8,713 bases of DNA from NCBI GenBank assembly GCA_003240755.1, contig QFNF01000057.1, forward strand, positions 1 to 8,713, written 5' to 3'. Positions 1 to 6,818 of this stretch are shown in pieces. A model generated the notes under the pieces. That model saw nothing but the letters and a program-made list of their open reading frames with translations, had not been told where the DNA came from and searched no databases. The number at the start of each line of letters is the position of its first letter. The first letter of the stretch is position 1. The DNA is from Sphingomonas hengshuiensis. Its GTDB lineage: Bacteria > Pseudomonadota > Alphaproteobacteria > Sphingomonadales > Sphingomonadaceae. A program made the translations under genes and the position numbers.

Positions 1-96
1 GCAGGCCCATTCACTACCCGAGCCGCCGCCGAAACCGCCCGTGCCGCCATCGCACGTCGCGGCTTCGCCGACGCCCGGATCATCGCCCAGGACTGA
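1..96 (+). CDS. rlpA: C-terminal end of RlpA-like SPOR-domain protein (5' end outside window)
   Basis: Frame 1 is open from the left edge to a TGA at 94-96 and gives 31 residues starting AGPFTTRAAAE and ending DARIIAQD. The G-P-F motif followed by an Ala/Arg-rich helix and a short final strand is the usual end of a SPOR domain, which binds denuded peptidoglycan at division septa. In sphingomonads an RlpA-type septal lytic transglycosylase with a C-terminal SPOR domain commonly precedes dacA, which is why I favour rlpA. Only the tail is visible, so the catalytic double-psi beta-barrel domain cannot be checked, and another SPOR protein is possible. A 17-base gap separates it from dacA with no evident terminator, so cotranscription is plausible. 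Confidence 0.6.
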   Translation, partial: AGPFTTRAAAETARAAIARRGFADARIIAQD

Positions 97-113
97 ACTG
101 AACCACGTGCCCC

Positions 114-1280
114 ATGCGTAAGATCGCCCTTTCGAGCATCGCCGCCATCGCCATCGCCACGCCCGGCATCGCCGCCGCGCCGCCGTTCGACACGCCGGCA
201 CCGGTCGCGTTCATGACCGACCTGTCATCGGGGGCGACGCTGTACGCCAAGGACGCCGACCGCCGCATGCCGCCGGCGTCGATGGCCAAGATGATGACCG
301 CCTATGTCGCGTTCGACCTTATCAAGAAGGGCGAACTGAAGCTGAGCGACATGGCGACGGTATCGCCGGAAACATGGAAGAAATGGCACGGACCGCAGGC
401 CGGTTCGACCATGTTCCTGTCGGTGAACGAGAATGTCAGCGTCGAGAACCTGTTGTACGGCATCGTCGTGCTGTCGGGGAACGACGCCTGCGTCGTGCTG
501 GCCGAAAAGATCGCCGGTTCGGAAGAAGCCTTCACGCACCTGATGAACCAGCGCGCGAAGGAACTGGGGCTGGCCAACAGCCATTTCGGCACGTCGAACG
601 GATGGCCCGACCAGGGCCGCACCTATGTGACCGCACGCGACCTTGCCAGGCTGGCGGCGGCGACGATCCAGAACCATCCGCAACTCTACCGCAAATTCTA
701 TTCGAAGACCGATTTCACCTGGGGCAAGACGCTGGGCGAGGGTGCCGCGATCACCCAGGCGAACCGCGATCCGCTGCTCGGCCGGGTGCGCGGTGCCGAC
801 GGGCTCAAGACCGGCCATACCGAAGAGGCCGGTTATGGCTTCACCGGATCGGCCGAGCAGGACGGCCGCCGCCTCGTCATGGTGCTGGCCGGGCTGACCA
901 GTTCGAACCAGCGCATCGCGGAATCGGTCAAGTTCATGAACTGGGGCTTCGGCGCATGGCGTGCGCGGCCGATCGTGGCGGCCGGCAAGCGGGTCGAGAC
1001 GGCCGAGGTGCAGTTGGGCGATTCGTCGACCGTCGGACTGGTGGCGCCCCGCGCGCTGACCGTGACGATGCCGGCGGGCACCAACAGCCCGATCACCGCG
1101 AAGGTGGTCTATACCGGCCCGATCAAGGCACCGATCGCCAAGGGCCAGCATATCGCCGACCTCGTGATCGCATCGCCCGATACCGGGGAGCAGCGCATGC
1201 CGCTGGTCGCCGAGAAGGACGTGGCCGAGGCGGGTTTCTTCGGTCGCGTCTGGGCAAGCCTGACCTCGCTGTTCGCTTGA
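114..1280 (+). CDS. dacA: D-alanyl-D-alanine carboxypeptidase, PBP5/6 type (peptidase S11)
   Basis: This 388-residue protein should remove the terminal D-Ala from peptidoglycan pentapeptides in the periplasm. Residues 1-21 form a signal peptide (MRK, then a hydrophobic Ala/Ile stretch, with likely cleavage in the Ala run at 20-22). All three penicillin-binding active-site motifs are present: SMAK with Ser56 as nucleophile and Lys59, SGN at 121-123, and KTG at 232-234. Residues from about 285 to 370 match the beta-rich C-terminal PBP5 domain. The tail FFGRVWASLTSLFA is amphipathic and suits membrane anchoring. The length is normal for the family. No strong ribosome binding site is seen before the ATG, but it is the only start that keeps the signal peptide. 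The 3' end overlaps the tmk start by four bases. The upstream SPOR gene fits a cell-wall pairing. Confidence 0.95.
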   Translation: MRKIALSSIAAIAIATPGIAAAPPFDTPAPVAFMTDLSSGATLYAKDADRRMPPASMAKMMTAYVAFDLIKKGELKLSDMATVSPETWKKWHGPQAGSTMFLSVNENVSVENLLYGIVVLSGNDACVVLAEKIAGSEEAFTHLMNQRAKELGLANSHFGTSNGWPDQGRTYVTARDLARLAAATIQNHPQLYRKFYSKTDFTWGKTLGEGAAITQANRDPLLGRVRGADGLKTGHTEEAGYGFTGSAEQDGRRLVMVLAGLTSSNQRIAESVKFMNWGFGAWRARPIVAAGKRVETAEVQLGDSSTVGLVAPRALTVTMPAGTNSPITAKVVYTGPIKAPIAKGQHIADLVIASPDTGEQRMPLVAEKDVAEAGFFGRVWASLTSLFA

Positions 1281-1903
1281 CCGCCGGACGCTTCCTGACG
1301 CTGGAGGGCGGGGAAGGGGTCGGCAAGTCGACCCAGGCCCGGGCGCTGGTTGCCGCGCTGGAGGCGCGCGGCATCCACGCCGTGCTGACGCGCGAGCCCG
1401 GCGGCAGCGAAGGCGCCGAAGCGATCCGCGACCTGCTGATGCAGGGAGAGGTCCGGCGGTGGAGCGCGCATGCCGAGGCGCTGCTGTTCGCCGCCGCGCG
1501 CGCCGACCATGTCGAAAAGACGATCCGGCCGCTGGTCGACGCCGGCAGTTGGGTGGTGTGCGATCGCTTCATCGACAGTACCCGCGCCTATCAGGGCGCA
1601 CAGGGGATCGACGACGCCGCGATCCTGGCGCTGCACGCGTTCGGATCGCGCGGGGTATTGCCCGACCGTACGTTGCTGCTGACGCTGCCCGGTGGCGAAG
1701 GCGACGCACGGGCACGCGCGCGCGATGGCGAGGCGGCGGATCGCTTCGCCGCGCGGGGCGATGACTTCCACCGGTCGGTCGCCGAAACCTTTAATCGGAT
1801 CGCGGACAGCGAAGGCGATCGCGTGCGCCGGATCGATGCGTCGGGCGACGTCGCGACGGTGACGCTGCGCCTGATCGACGCGGTTGCCGACCTGCTGCCA
1901 TGA
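1277..1903 (+). CDS. tmk: Thymidylate kinase (dTMP kinase)
   Basis: The 208-residue product phosphorylates dTMP to dTDP in the cytoplasm, an essential step in dTTP synthesis. The P-loop GGEGVGKST is at residues 11-19, the REPGG segment at 39-43, the DRF/STxAYQG motif of dTMP kinases at 96-107, and an Arg-rich LID region at about 144-157. I chose the TTG at 1277 because it sits in a TTGA overlap with the dacA stop and places the P-loop at the usual distance from the N-terminus. The next in-frame ATG would delete the P-loop, and the reading frame upstream of 1277 lies inside dacA. No good Shine-Dalgarno is visible, so translation probably depends on coupling to dacA. The stop overlaps the holB start as ATGA. 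The tmk-holB pairing also occurs in E. coli, which supports both calls. Confidence 0.95.
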   Translation: MTAGRFLTLEGGEGVGKSTQARALVAALEARGIHAVLTREPGGSEGAEAIRDLLMQGEVRRWSAHAEALLFAAARADHVEKTIRPLVDAGSWVVCDRFIDSTRAYQGAQGIDDAAILALHAFGSRGVLPDRTLLLTLPGGEGDARARARDGEAADRFAARGDDFHRSVAETFNRIADSEGDRVRRIDASGDVATVTLRLIDAVADLLP

Positions 1904-2886
1904 CGCCGATCGGTAACGACGCCGCGCGGCAGGCGTTCGTCGCCGCCGCCGAGGGGGAAGCGCTGCACCACGCCTGGTTGCTGACCGGCCCGGAAGGGGT
2001 GGGGAAGGGCGGTTTCGCGCGCGAGATGGCGCTGCGCCTGCTGGCAAGTGCGATCGACGGGCGCAGCCGGATGCAGGGCGAGATCGGCGCGGACCACCGC
2101 GTGGCACAGTTGATCGCTGCCGGCGCGCATCCCGATTATCGCGAGCTGGTGCGCCTGCCCAGGGACCCGGACAAGCCCGATCAGGATATCGCCCGCAGCA
2201 TCAGGATCGATCAGGTCCGCACGCTGCAACCGCTGTTCGCGACCAAGCCGGCGCTGTCGCCGCGCCGGGTGATCGTGATCGACGCGATCGACGACCTGGA
2301 ACGGCCCGGCGCCAACGCCCTGCTCAAGAATCTCGAGGAGCCGCCGGTCGGCACGATCTTTCTGCTGGTCAGCCATTCGCCCGGTCGGCTGCTGCCGACG
2401 ATCCGTTCGCGTTGTCGCCAGTTGCGGTTCGATCCGCTGACCAATGCGGAAGTGTCGGCGGTGATCCGGCGGCAGGTTCCCGATATCGATCCGGGCGAAC
2501 TCGACGCGCTGGCTGTCGCCGCCGACGGTTCGCCGGGGCGGGCGCTGGCCTATGCCGGGTTGTCCGTCGCCGCGCTCGACCGCGATCTGGCGGAGATCGC
2601 CGACACGGGCGATCCCGGCAACCGTATCCGTTCGCGCCTTGCCAGGGCGCTGGGGAGCAAGGCCGCGCAGCCGCGCTATGCCGTGTTCCTCGACCGTGCC
2701 CCTGCGCTGATCGCCGCCACCGCCCGCCACCGCTCCGGTCCGCACCTGCGCGACGCGCTGGACGCCTATGAACAGGCGCGCGCGCTGGCATCGATGGCCC
2801 CCGCACTGTCGCTGGTCGCCGAAACGACGGTGTTCGAAATGGCCGGGCTGATCGCCCGCCTCGCTCCCGGTCGTGCCGACGCCTGA
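1900..2886 (+). CDS. holB: DNA polymerase III subunit delta' (clamp loader)
   Basis: This 328-residue protein is the delta' subunit of the clamp-loader complex that opens the beta sliding clamp. Recognisable parts are a P-loop-like segment GPEGVGKGG at 30-38, a Walker-B region VIVIDAIDDL at 124-133, the clamp-loader signature NALLKNLEEPP at 139-149, and the SRC motif at 170-172. The Lys of the P-loop is followed by Gly37 rather than Ser/Thr. Cys172 is the only cysteine, so the four-cysteine zinc module of E. coli delta' is absent. Both traits fit a structural, non-hydrolysing subunit. The ATG overlaps the tmk stop by four bases. The C-terminal part (about 215-328) is helical and less conserved, as is usual for the collar domain. 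A 90-base gap follows before metG. Confidence 0.92.
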   Translation: MTPIGNDAARQAFVAAAEGEALHHAWLLTGPEGVGKGGFAREMALRLLASAIDGRSRMQGEIGADHRVAQLIAAGAHPDYRELVRLPRDPDKPDQDIARSIRIDQVRTLQPLFATKPALSPRRVIVIDAIDDLERPGANALLKNLEEPPVGTIFLLVSHSPGRLLPTIRSRCRQLRFDPLTNAEVSAVIRRQVPDIDPGELDALAVAADGSPGRALAYAGLSVAALDRDLAEIADTGDPGNRIRSRLARALGSKAAQPRYAVFLDRAPALIAATARHRSGPHLRDALDAYEQARALASMAPALSLVAETTVFEMAGLIARLAPGRADA

Positions 2887-2894
2887 CGCCCCCG

Positions 2895-2916
2895 GCCGGT
2901 TCTCGTTCGGGCCGGC
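2895..2916 (+). terminator. Weak GC-rich hairpin after holB
   Basis: GCCGGTTC and GGGCCGGC can pair as an 8-base stem containing two G-T wobbles, around a six-base loop, nine bases after the holB stop. No T-run follows, so this is not a convincing intrinsic terminator. It could be an attenuating or Rho-assisted structure, or chance in GC-rich DNA. Confidence 0.2.
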
Positions 2917-2939
2917 ACGATGGCAGCCTTACACCCGCC

Positions 2940-2968
2940 TTGTTCTGACGCGCTTTGGACCCTAGAGC
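2940..2968 (+). promoter_or_regulatory. Possible sigma-70-type promoter for metG
   Basis: TTGTTC (2940-2945) is followed after 17 bases by TAGAGC (2963-2968), a weak -35/-10 pair in the only sizeable gap of the gene run. Transcription would start near 2975, only a few bases from the metG ATG at 2977, giving a nearly leaderless message. This agrees with the lack of a visible ribosome binding site there. The -10 match is poor, so the call is tentative. Confidence 0.3.
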
Positions 2969-2976
2969 TTCGGCGC

Positions 2977-4524
2977 ATGTCCGAACCCTTCTACATCACC
3001 ACCGCGATCCACTATCCCAACGGCCGGCCGCATATCGGCCACGCCTATGAAATGATCGCCGCCGACGCCGTCGCCCGCTTTCAGCGGCAGGCGGGGCGCG
3101 ACGTGTTCTTTCAGACCGGCACCGACGAACACGGGCTGAAAATGGTGAAGACCGCCCGCGACCGCGGGGTGGAGGTACGCGCGCTGGCCGATGAAATGTC
3201 GGGATATTTCCGCGACATGGCGGGCGCTTTGAACATATCGTGCGATCGGTTCATTCGCACCGTGGAACCGCAGCATTATGCCGCGTCGCAGGCGATCTGG
3301 GCAGCGATGCGCGATGCCGGCGACCTGTATCTCGATCGCTACGAAGGCTGGTATTCGGTCCGCGACGAAGCGTTCTACGAGGAAAAGGAGCTGACGGAGG
3401 GTGAGGGCGGGGTACGCCTGTCGCCGCAGGGTACGCCGGTCGAATGGACGGCAGAGGAAACCTGGTTCTTCCGCCTGTCGAAATACCAGCAGCCGCTGCT
3501 CGATTTCTATGCCGCCCATCCCGACTTCATCCAGCCCGAGAGCCGCCGCAACGAGGTGTTGCGCTTTGTCGAAGGCGGCCTGACCGACCTGTCGGTGTCG
3601 CGCACCAGCTTCGACTGGGGCGTGCCGGTGCCCGACAGTCCGGGCCATGTCATGTATGTCTGGGTCGATGCGCTGACCAACTATCTGACCGGCGCCGGCT
3701 ATCCCGACGCGCCCAACCGCTACTGGCCGGCCGCGCTGCACCTGATCGGCAAGGATATCGTCCGGTTCCACGCGGTATATTGGCCGGCGTTCCTGATGTC
3801 GGCGAAGCTGCCGCTGCCGCAAAAGGTGTTCGGCCACGGTTTCCTGCTGAACCGCGGTGAGAAGATGTCGAAATCGACCGGCAACGTGGTCGATCCGATG
3901 CAGTTGGCCGAACTCTACGGCGTCGACGCGCTGCGCTATTTCCTGCTGCGCGATATCAGCTTCGGTCAGGACGGCACCTTTTCCGACGAGGCGATCGTCG
4001 CACGGGCGAACAGCGACCTTGCCAACAGCTTTGGCAACCTCGCCCAGCGAACCCTTTCATTCATCGCGAAGAATCTGGAGGGCGCCCTGCCGGCACCGGG
4101 CCGGGGCGACCCGGCGGACGCCGAACTGCTGGCGACGGTCGGCGACGCGATCGATGCGTTTCGCGGCAACTTCGCCAGCCTGCACCTGGGCCAGGCGCTG
4201 GAGGCATGGATGCGCGGCGTCTTTGCCTGCAACCAGTATATCGACGTGCAGGCGCCATGGGCGCTGCGCAAGACCGACCCGGAGCGGATGCACGCCGTCC
4301 TCGGTACGCTGGTGCGTGCCATCCGCGATCTCGCCATCGCGATCGAACCGGTGGTGCCGGCATCCGCGACAGCGCTGCTGGGGCAATTGGGACAGGCGGG
4401 GAAGGGGCACGATGCGATCGGCGACCATGGCTGGTACGCCGCCGCACGGGATGCGGGCTTCCGCATCGCGCCGCCCGCCCCCATCTTTCCCCGACTGACC
4501 ATCGCGGAGACCGAGCCGGCATGA
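2977..4524 (+). CDS. metG: Methionine--tRNA ligase
   Basis: This 515-residue class I aminoacyl-tRNA synthetase charges tRNA-Met in the cytoplasm. The ATP-binding HIGH motif is at residues 19-22 and KMSKS is at 296-300. The substrate-pocket segments TGTDEHG and YVWVDALTNY are intact. The connective peptide lacks paired CxxC knuckles, so this is a zinc-free short form. The protein ends after the anticodon-binding helical domain, without the C-terminal EMAP-like tRNA-binding extension found in E. coli MetG. The frame is open to 2920, but the ATG at 2977 gives the family-typical start MSEPFYITTAIHYPNG, so the extra 19 codons are rejected. No Shine-Dalgarno is evident. The stop overlaps the tatD start as ATGA. 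Confidence 0.96.
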   Translation: MSEPFYITTAIHYPNGRPHIGHAYEMIAADAVARFQRQAGRDVFFQTGTDEHGLKMVKTARDRGVEVRALADEMSGYFRDMAGALNISCDRFIRTVEPQHYAASQAIWAAMRDAGDLYLDRYEGWYSVRDEAFYEEKELTEGEGGVRLSPQGTPVEWTAEETWFFRLSKYQQPLLDFYAAHPDFIQPESRRNEVLRFVEGGLTDLSVSRTSFDWGVPVPDSPGHVMYVWVDALTNYLTGAGYPDAPNRYWPAALHLIGKDIVRFHAVYWPAFLMSAKLPLPQKVFGHGFLLNRGEKMSKSTGNVVDPMQLAELYGVDALRYFLLRDISFGQDGTFSDEAIVARANSDLANSFGNLAQRTLSFIAKNLEGALPAPGRGDPADAELLATVGDAIDAFRGNFASLHLGQALEAWMRGVFACNQYIDVQAPWALRKTDPERMHAVLGTLVRAIRDLAIAIEPVVPASATALLGQLGQAGKGHDAIGDHGWYAAARDAGFRIAPPAPIFPRLTIAETEPA

Positions 4525-5300
4525 AACTGGCCGACAGCCATTGCCATCTGAACTACAAGGGCGTCGCCGAACAGCAGCGCGACGTTCTGGCCCGCGCCCG
4601 CGCCGGCGGCGTCGTGGCGATGCTGAACATCTCGACCCGCGAGAGCGAATGGGACGCGGTGGTCGCGACCGCCGAACGCGAGCATGACGTCTGGGCGACG
4701 GTCGGCATCCACCCGCACGAGGCCGACGACCATCCGCATGTCGATACCGGGCGACTGATCGCCGCCGCGGCACATCCGCGCGTCGTCGGGATCGGCGAGA
4801 GCGGGCTCGACTATCATTATGACCACAGCGATCGGGCGGCACAACAGGCGAGCTTTCGCGCGCATCTGGCGGCATGTCGCGCGACCGGGCTGCCGATCGT
4901 CGTGCATACCCGCGATGCGGAAGCGGATACCGCGGCGATCCTGCGCGACGAACTGGAGAAGGGCGCCTTTCCGGGCGTGCTGCATTGCTTCACCGGGTCG
5001 GCCGAACTGGCACGGATCGCGATCGATCTGGGCTTCCATATCTCGATCTCGGGGATCGTGACGTTCAAGAACGCGCAGGCGTTGCAGGCGGTGGCGCGCG
5101 AACTGCCGCAGGACCGCCTGTTGATCGAAACCGACGCGCCCTTCCTGGCGCCGGTGCCGCACCGGGGGAAACAGGGTGAGCCGGCCTTCGTCGCCGATAC
5201 CTGCCGCTTCCTGGCGCAACTGCGCGGCGAGGCACCGGACGCGCTTGCCGATGCGACCCGGGCGAATTTCCACCGGTTGTTCGCCAAGACGCTGGCATGA
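4521..5300 (+). CDS. TatD-family metal-dependent hydrolase (probable DNase)
   Basis: The 259-residue protein has the TatD amidohydrolase-type TIM barrel. The expected metal ligands are all visible: His7 and His9 (DSHCHL), Glu93 (GIGESGLDYHY), His129 (VVHTRDA), His155 (LHCFTG) and Asp205 (IETDAPFL). Characterised relatives are cytoplasmic metal-dependent 3'-5' exonucleases or deoxyribonucleases, and the exact substrate here is unknown. The length is standard. A GGAGA ribosome binding site at 4506-4510, ten bases before the ATG, supports the start, which overlaps the metG stop by four bases. A tatD-like gene (ycfH) also follows tmk-holB in E. coli, so the neighbourhood is conserved across Proteobacteria. 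The stop overlaps the next gene as ATGA. Confidence 0.93.
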   Translation: MKLADSHCHLNYKGVAEQQRDVLARARAGGVVAMLNISTRESEWDAVVATAEREHDVWATVGIHPHEADDHPHVDTGRLIAAAAHPRVVGIGESGLDYHYDHSDRAAQQASFRAHLAACRATGLPIVVHTRDAEADTAAILRDELEKGAFPGVLHCFTGSAELARIAIDLGFHISISGIVTFKNAQALQAVARELPQDRLLIETDAPFLAPVPHRGKQGEPAFVADTCRFLAQLRGEAPDALADATRANFHRLFAKTLA

Positions 5301-6061
5301 AGATCCGCATCCTCGGCTCCGGCACGTCATCGGGCGTGCCGCGGATCGGGAACGACTGGGGCGCGTGCGACCCGAACGAACCGCGCAATCGCCGGACGCG
5401 GGTATCGGCGCTGGTCGAGCATGCGGATACGCGCATCCTGATCGATACGGGGCCGGACATGCGCGAGCAGTTGCTGGCGGCGGACGTCGCAACGGTGGAT
5501 GCGGTGCTGTGGACGCACGACCATGCCGACCATTGCCACGGCATCGACGACCTCCGCCAATTGTTCCACAACGCCCTCGCGCCGGTCGCGGGCTATGCCC
5601 GCGCGGAAACGCTGGCCAGCCTGCGATCGCGGTTCGACTATGTCTTTGCCGGTCGCGCAGGCTATCGCTCGACCGTCGTCGGGGCGGAACTGCCCGACCG
5701 GTTCGAAATCGGACCCGTCACCGTCCGCTGTACCGATCAGCCGCATGGCGCGATCCTGTCCGCCGGGTTGCGCTTCGACGCGGACGGCGGAGCCATCGGC
5801 TATGCCACCGATTTCAGCGCGGTGACGGCGGGCATGCTCGACCTGTATCGCGGGGTCGATATCCTGATCGTCGATGCACTGCGCGTCGCGCCGCATCCGA
5901 CCCATCCGTCGCTGGCGCAGGCGATCGATTTCGCGCGGAACTGCGGAGCGGCCCGGACCGTCCTGATCCATATGGACCATTCGATGGACTATGCGACGCT
6001 ATGCCGCGACCTGCCCGAGGGGATCGAACCGGGCTATGACGGTCTGGAGCTGACGCTGTGA
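5297..6061 (+). CDS. Metallo-beta-lactamase-fold hydrolase, PhnP-like
   Basis: The 254-residue product has the metallo-beta-lactamase signature THDHADH, with His74, His76, Asp78 and His79. Other candidate metal ligands are His150 (QPHGA), Asp172 (YATDFS) and His225 or His228 (LIHMDHSMDY). The N-terminus MKIRILGSGTSSGVPRIG and the segment WGACDPNEPRNRRTR are typical of the PhnP-like subgroup related to cyclic phosphodiesterases and RNase Z. No phn genes are nearby, so phosphonate breakdown is not implied and the substrate is unknown. The protein is probably cytoplasmic, as no signal peptide is seen. The start overlaps the tatD stop by four bases, and the stop overlaps the GTG of the following gene, so the three genes are probably translated together. 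Confidence 0.9.
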   Translation: MKIRILGSGTSSGVPRIGNDWGACDPNEPRNRRTRVSALVEHADTRILIDTGPDMREQLLAADVATVDAVLWTHDHADHCHGIDDLRQLFHNALAPVAGYARAETLASLRSRFDYVFAGRAGYRSTVVGAELPDRFEIGPVTVRCTDQPHGAILSAGLRFDADGGAIGYATDFSAVTAGMLDLYRGVDILIVDALRVAPHPTHPSLAQAIDFARNCGAARTVLIHMDHSMDYATLCRDLPEGIEPGYDGLELTL

Positions 6062-6663
6062 GCGACGATCGCGGCATCTACGTCCTCATGGGACTGTTGA
6101 TGCTTCTCCTGCCGCTGTCATCGTTGCTGGCAAGGCGGCCCGGGGTGTCGGTCGTCTTGCGCGCCGTTCTGGGTTGGGGAGTGATCGTCGCGGTCCTTTA
6201 TGTCGCGTTTACCAACCGCGTGCTGCTGGGCGACATGGCAGGACGCGTGGGCGACCGGATCGGCCTGTCGGAACAGACGGTCGAGGGCGATACCGTGCGT
6301 ATCCGGCAATCGGTCGACGGCCATTTCTGGGCGCAGGTTCGGCTGAACGGCGTCGAACGGCGGATGCTGATCGACAGCGGTGCAACAACGACCGCCATTT
6401 CGGAAGATACCGCCGAGGCGATCGGCGTCACGCCACGGCGAGTACCGCCGGTAGTCCTGTCGACGGGCAACGGCCGGATCCAGGCTGCGCGCGGTCGGGT
6501 CGAAACCGTACGCGTCGGCGACCTCGAAACCCGCGACCTGCCGGTCGTGATCTCGCCGACGTTCGACGGCCTCGATGTCATCGGCATGAACTTCCTGTCG
6601 CGGCTGCAGGGTTGGCGCGTGGAACGGGGTACGTTGGTGCTCCAGGGCAAAACCGCAGGTTAG
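6058..6663 (+). CDS. Membrane-anchored retropepsin-like aspartic protease
   Basis: The 201-residue protein has two predicted membrane segments (about 7-25 and 33-51), then a soluble domain with the aspartic protease motif LIDSGATTT, with catalytic Asp106-Ser107-Gly108. The later segment LDVIGMNFLSRLQGWRV matches the second conserved block of clan AA single-domain proteases (the TIGR02281-like family). Such enzymes act as homodimers, each chain giving one Asp. Side and substrate are not known; a periplasmic catalytic domain is possible. The GTG start at 6058 forms a GTGA overlap with the preceding stop and has GGAG at 6046-6049, eight bases upstream. The stop codon TAG touches the dif-like site, so this gene closes the cluster. 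Confidence 0.85.
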   Translation: MSDDRGIYVLMGLLMLLLPLSSLLARRPGVSVVLRAVLGWGVIVAVLYVAFTNRVLLGDMAGRVGDRIGLSEQTVEGDTVRIRQSVDGHFWAQVRLNGVERRMLIDSGATTTAISEDTAEAIGVTPRRVPPVVLSTGNGRIQAARGRVETVRVGDLETRDLPVVISPTFDGLDVIGMNFLSRLQGWRVERGTLVLQGKTAG

Positions 6664-6690
6664 TTTTACATAATGTTTATTATCGGAATG
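6663..6690 (-). other. dif: dif-like XerC/XerD recombination site
   Basis: The 28 bases have dif architecture: an 11-base arm, a 6-base centre and an 11-base arm, with ATAA (6670-6673) and TTAT (6680-6683) flanking the centre TGTTTA. Read on the minus strand, the XerC arm is CATTCCGATAA, the centre is TAAACA and the XerD arm is TTATGTAAAAC. The last matches the E. coli XerD arm TTATGTTAAAT at 9 of 11 positions; the XerC arm matches only 6 of 11. Read on the plus strand the overall score is equal (18 of 28), so orientation rests on the better XerD arm and on the adjacent IS. The stretch is a sharp AT-rich island in GC-rich DNA. XerC and XerD would resolve chromosome dimers here if it is the true dif. 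Confidence 0.6.
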
Positions 6691-6727
6691 TACGATGGCT
6701 GATCGGATGTAGACGCAACGTACAAAT

Positions 6728-6757
6728 GGCACATTCCCGCTATTTAGAAAAGGCACA
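6728..6757 (+). repeat. Short direct repeats in the IS left end
   Basis: GGCACA occurs at 6728-6733 and 6752-6757, each preceded by an A-rich stretch (ACAAAT and TAGAAAA). The 24-base spacing is about two helical turns, so these could be subterminal transposase-binding repeats. With only two six-base copies, chance is also possible. Confidence 0.3.
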
Positions 6758-6789
6758 GCCGTTCTGCAGCGGGCCTCCGGTGCCATAAC

Positions 6790-6810
6790 CATCCTCGGAC
6801 ATCGAGGATG
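6790..6810 (+). promoter_or_regulatory. Hairpin covering the transposase ribosome binding site
   Basis: CATCCTCG (6790-6797) and CGAGGATG (6803-6810) are perfect 8-base inverted repeats around a five-base loop GACAT. The 3' arm contains GAGG (6804-6807), the only Shine-Dalgarno-like sequence before the ATG at 6819, 11 bases away. In a transcript entering from the neighbouring operon this stem would hide the site and lower transposase synthesis, a strategy known in other IS families. Confidence 0.5.
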
Positions 6811-6818
6811 TGTGAGCG

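Noticed and set aside
225..1151. Long minus-strand open frame across dacA
   Set aside because: Antisense shadow of a clear S11 peptidase with all catalytic motifs; the translation is Arg/His-rich and unlike any family.
374..1276. Upstream extension of the tmk frame, giving a 509-residue protein
   Set aside because: This part lies out of frame inside dacA and has shadow-like Arg-rich composition; Tmk begins at the TTG at 1277.
1109..2745. Overlapping long minus-strand frames across tmk and holB
   Set aside because: High-GC shadows with low-complexity Arg/Ala/Pro content opposite well-recognised genes.
2920..2976. N-terminal extension of MetG from an ATG at 2920
   Set aside because: MSEPFYITTAI at 2977 is the expected start, and the extra residues cover the likely promoter region.
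3966..5492. 508-residue minus-strand frame across metG and tatD
   Set aside because: Shadow of two motif-complete genes, with no recognisable domain.
5297..6061. Assignment as phnP in a phosphonate pathway
   Set aside because: No other phn gene is in the window and the neighbours are housekeeping genes, so only the fold family is claimed.
6665..6683. AT-rich TTTACA and TATTAT as a promoter
   Set aside because: The hexamers are only seven bases apart, far from the 16-18 needed; the dif layout explains the sequence better.
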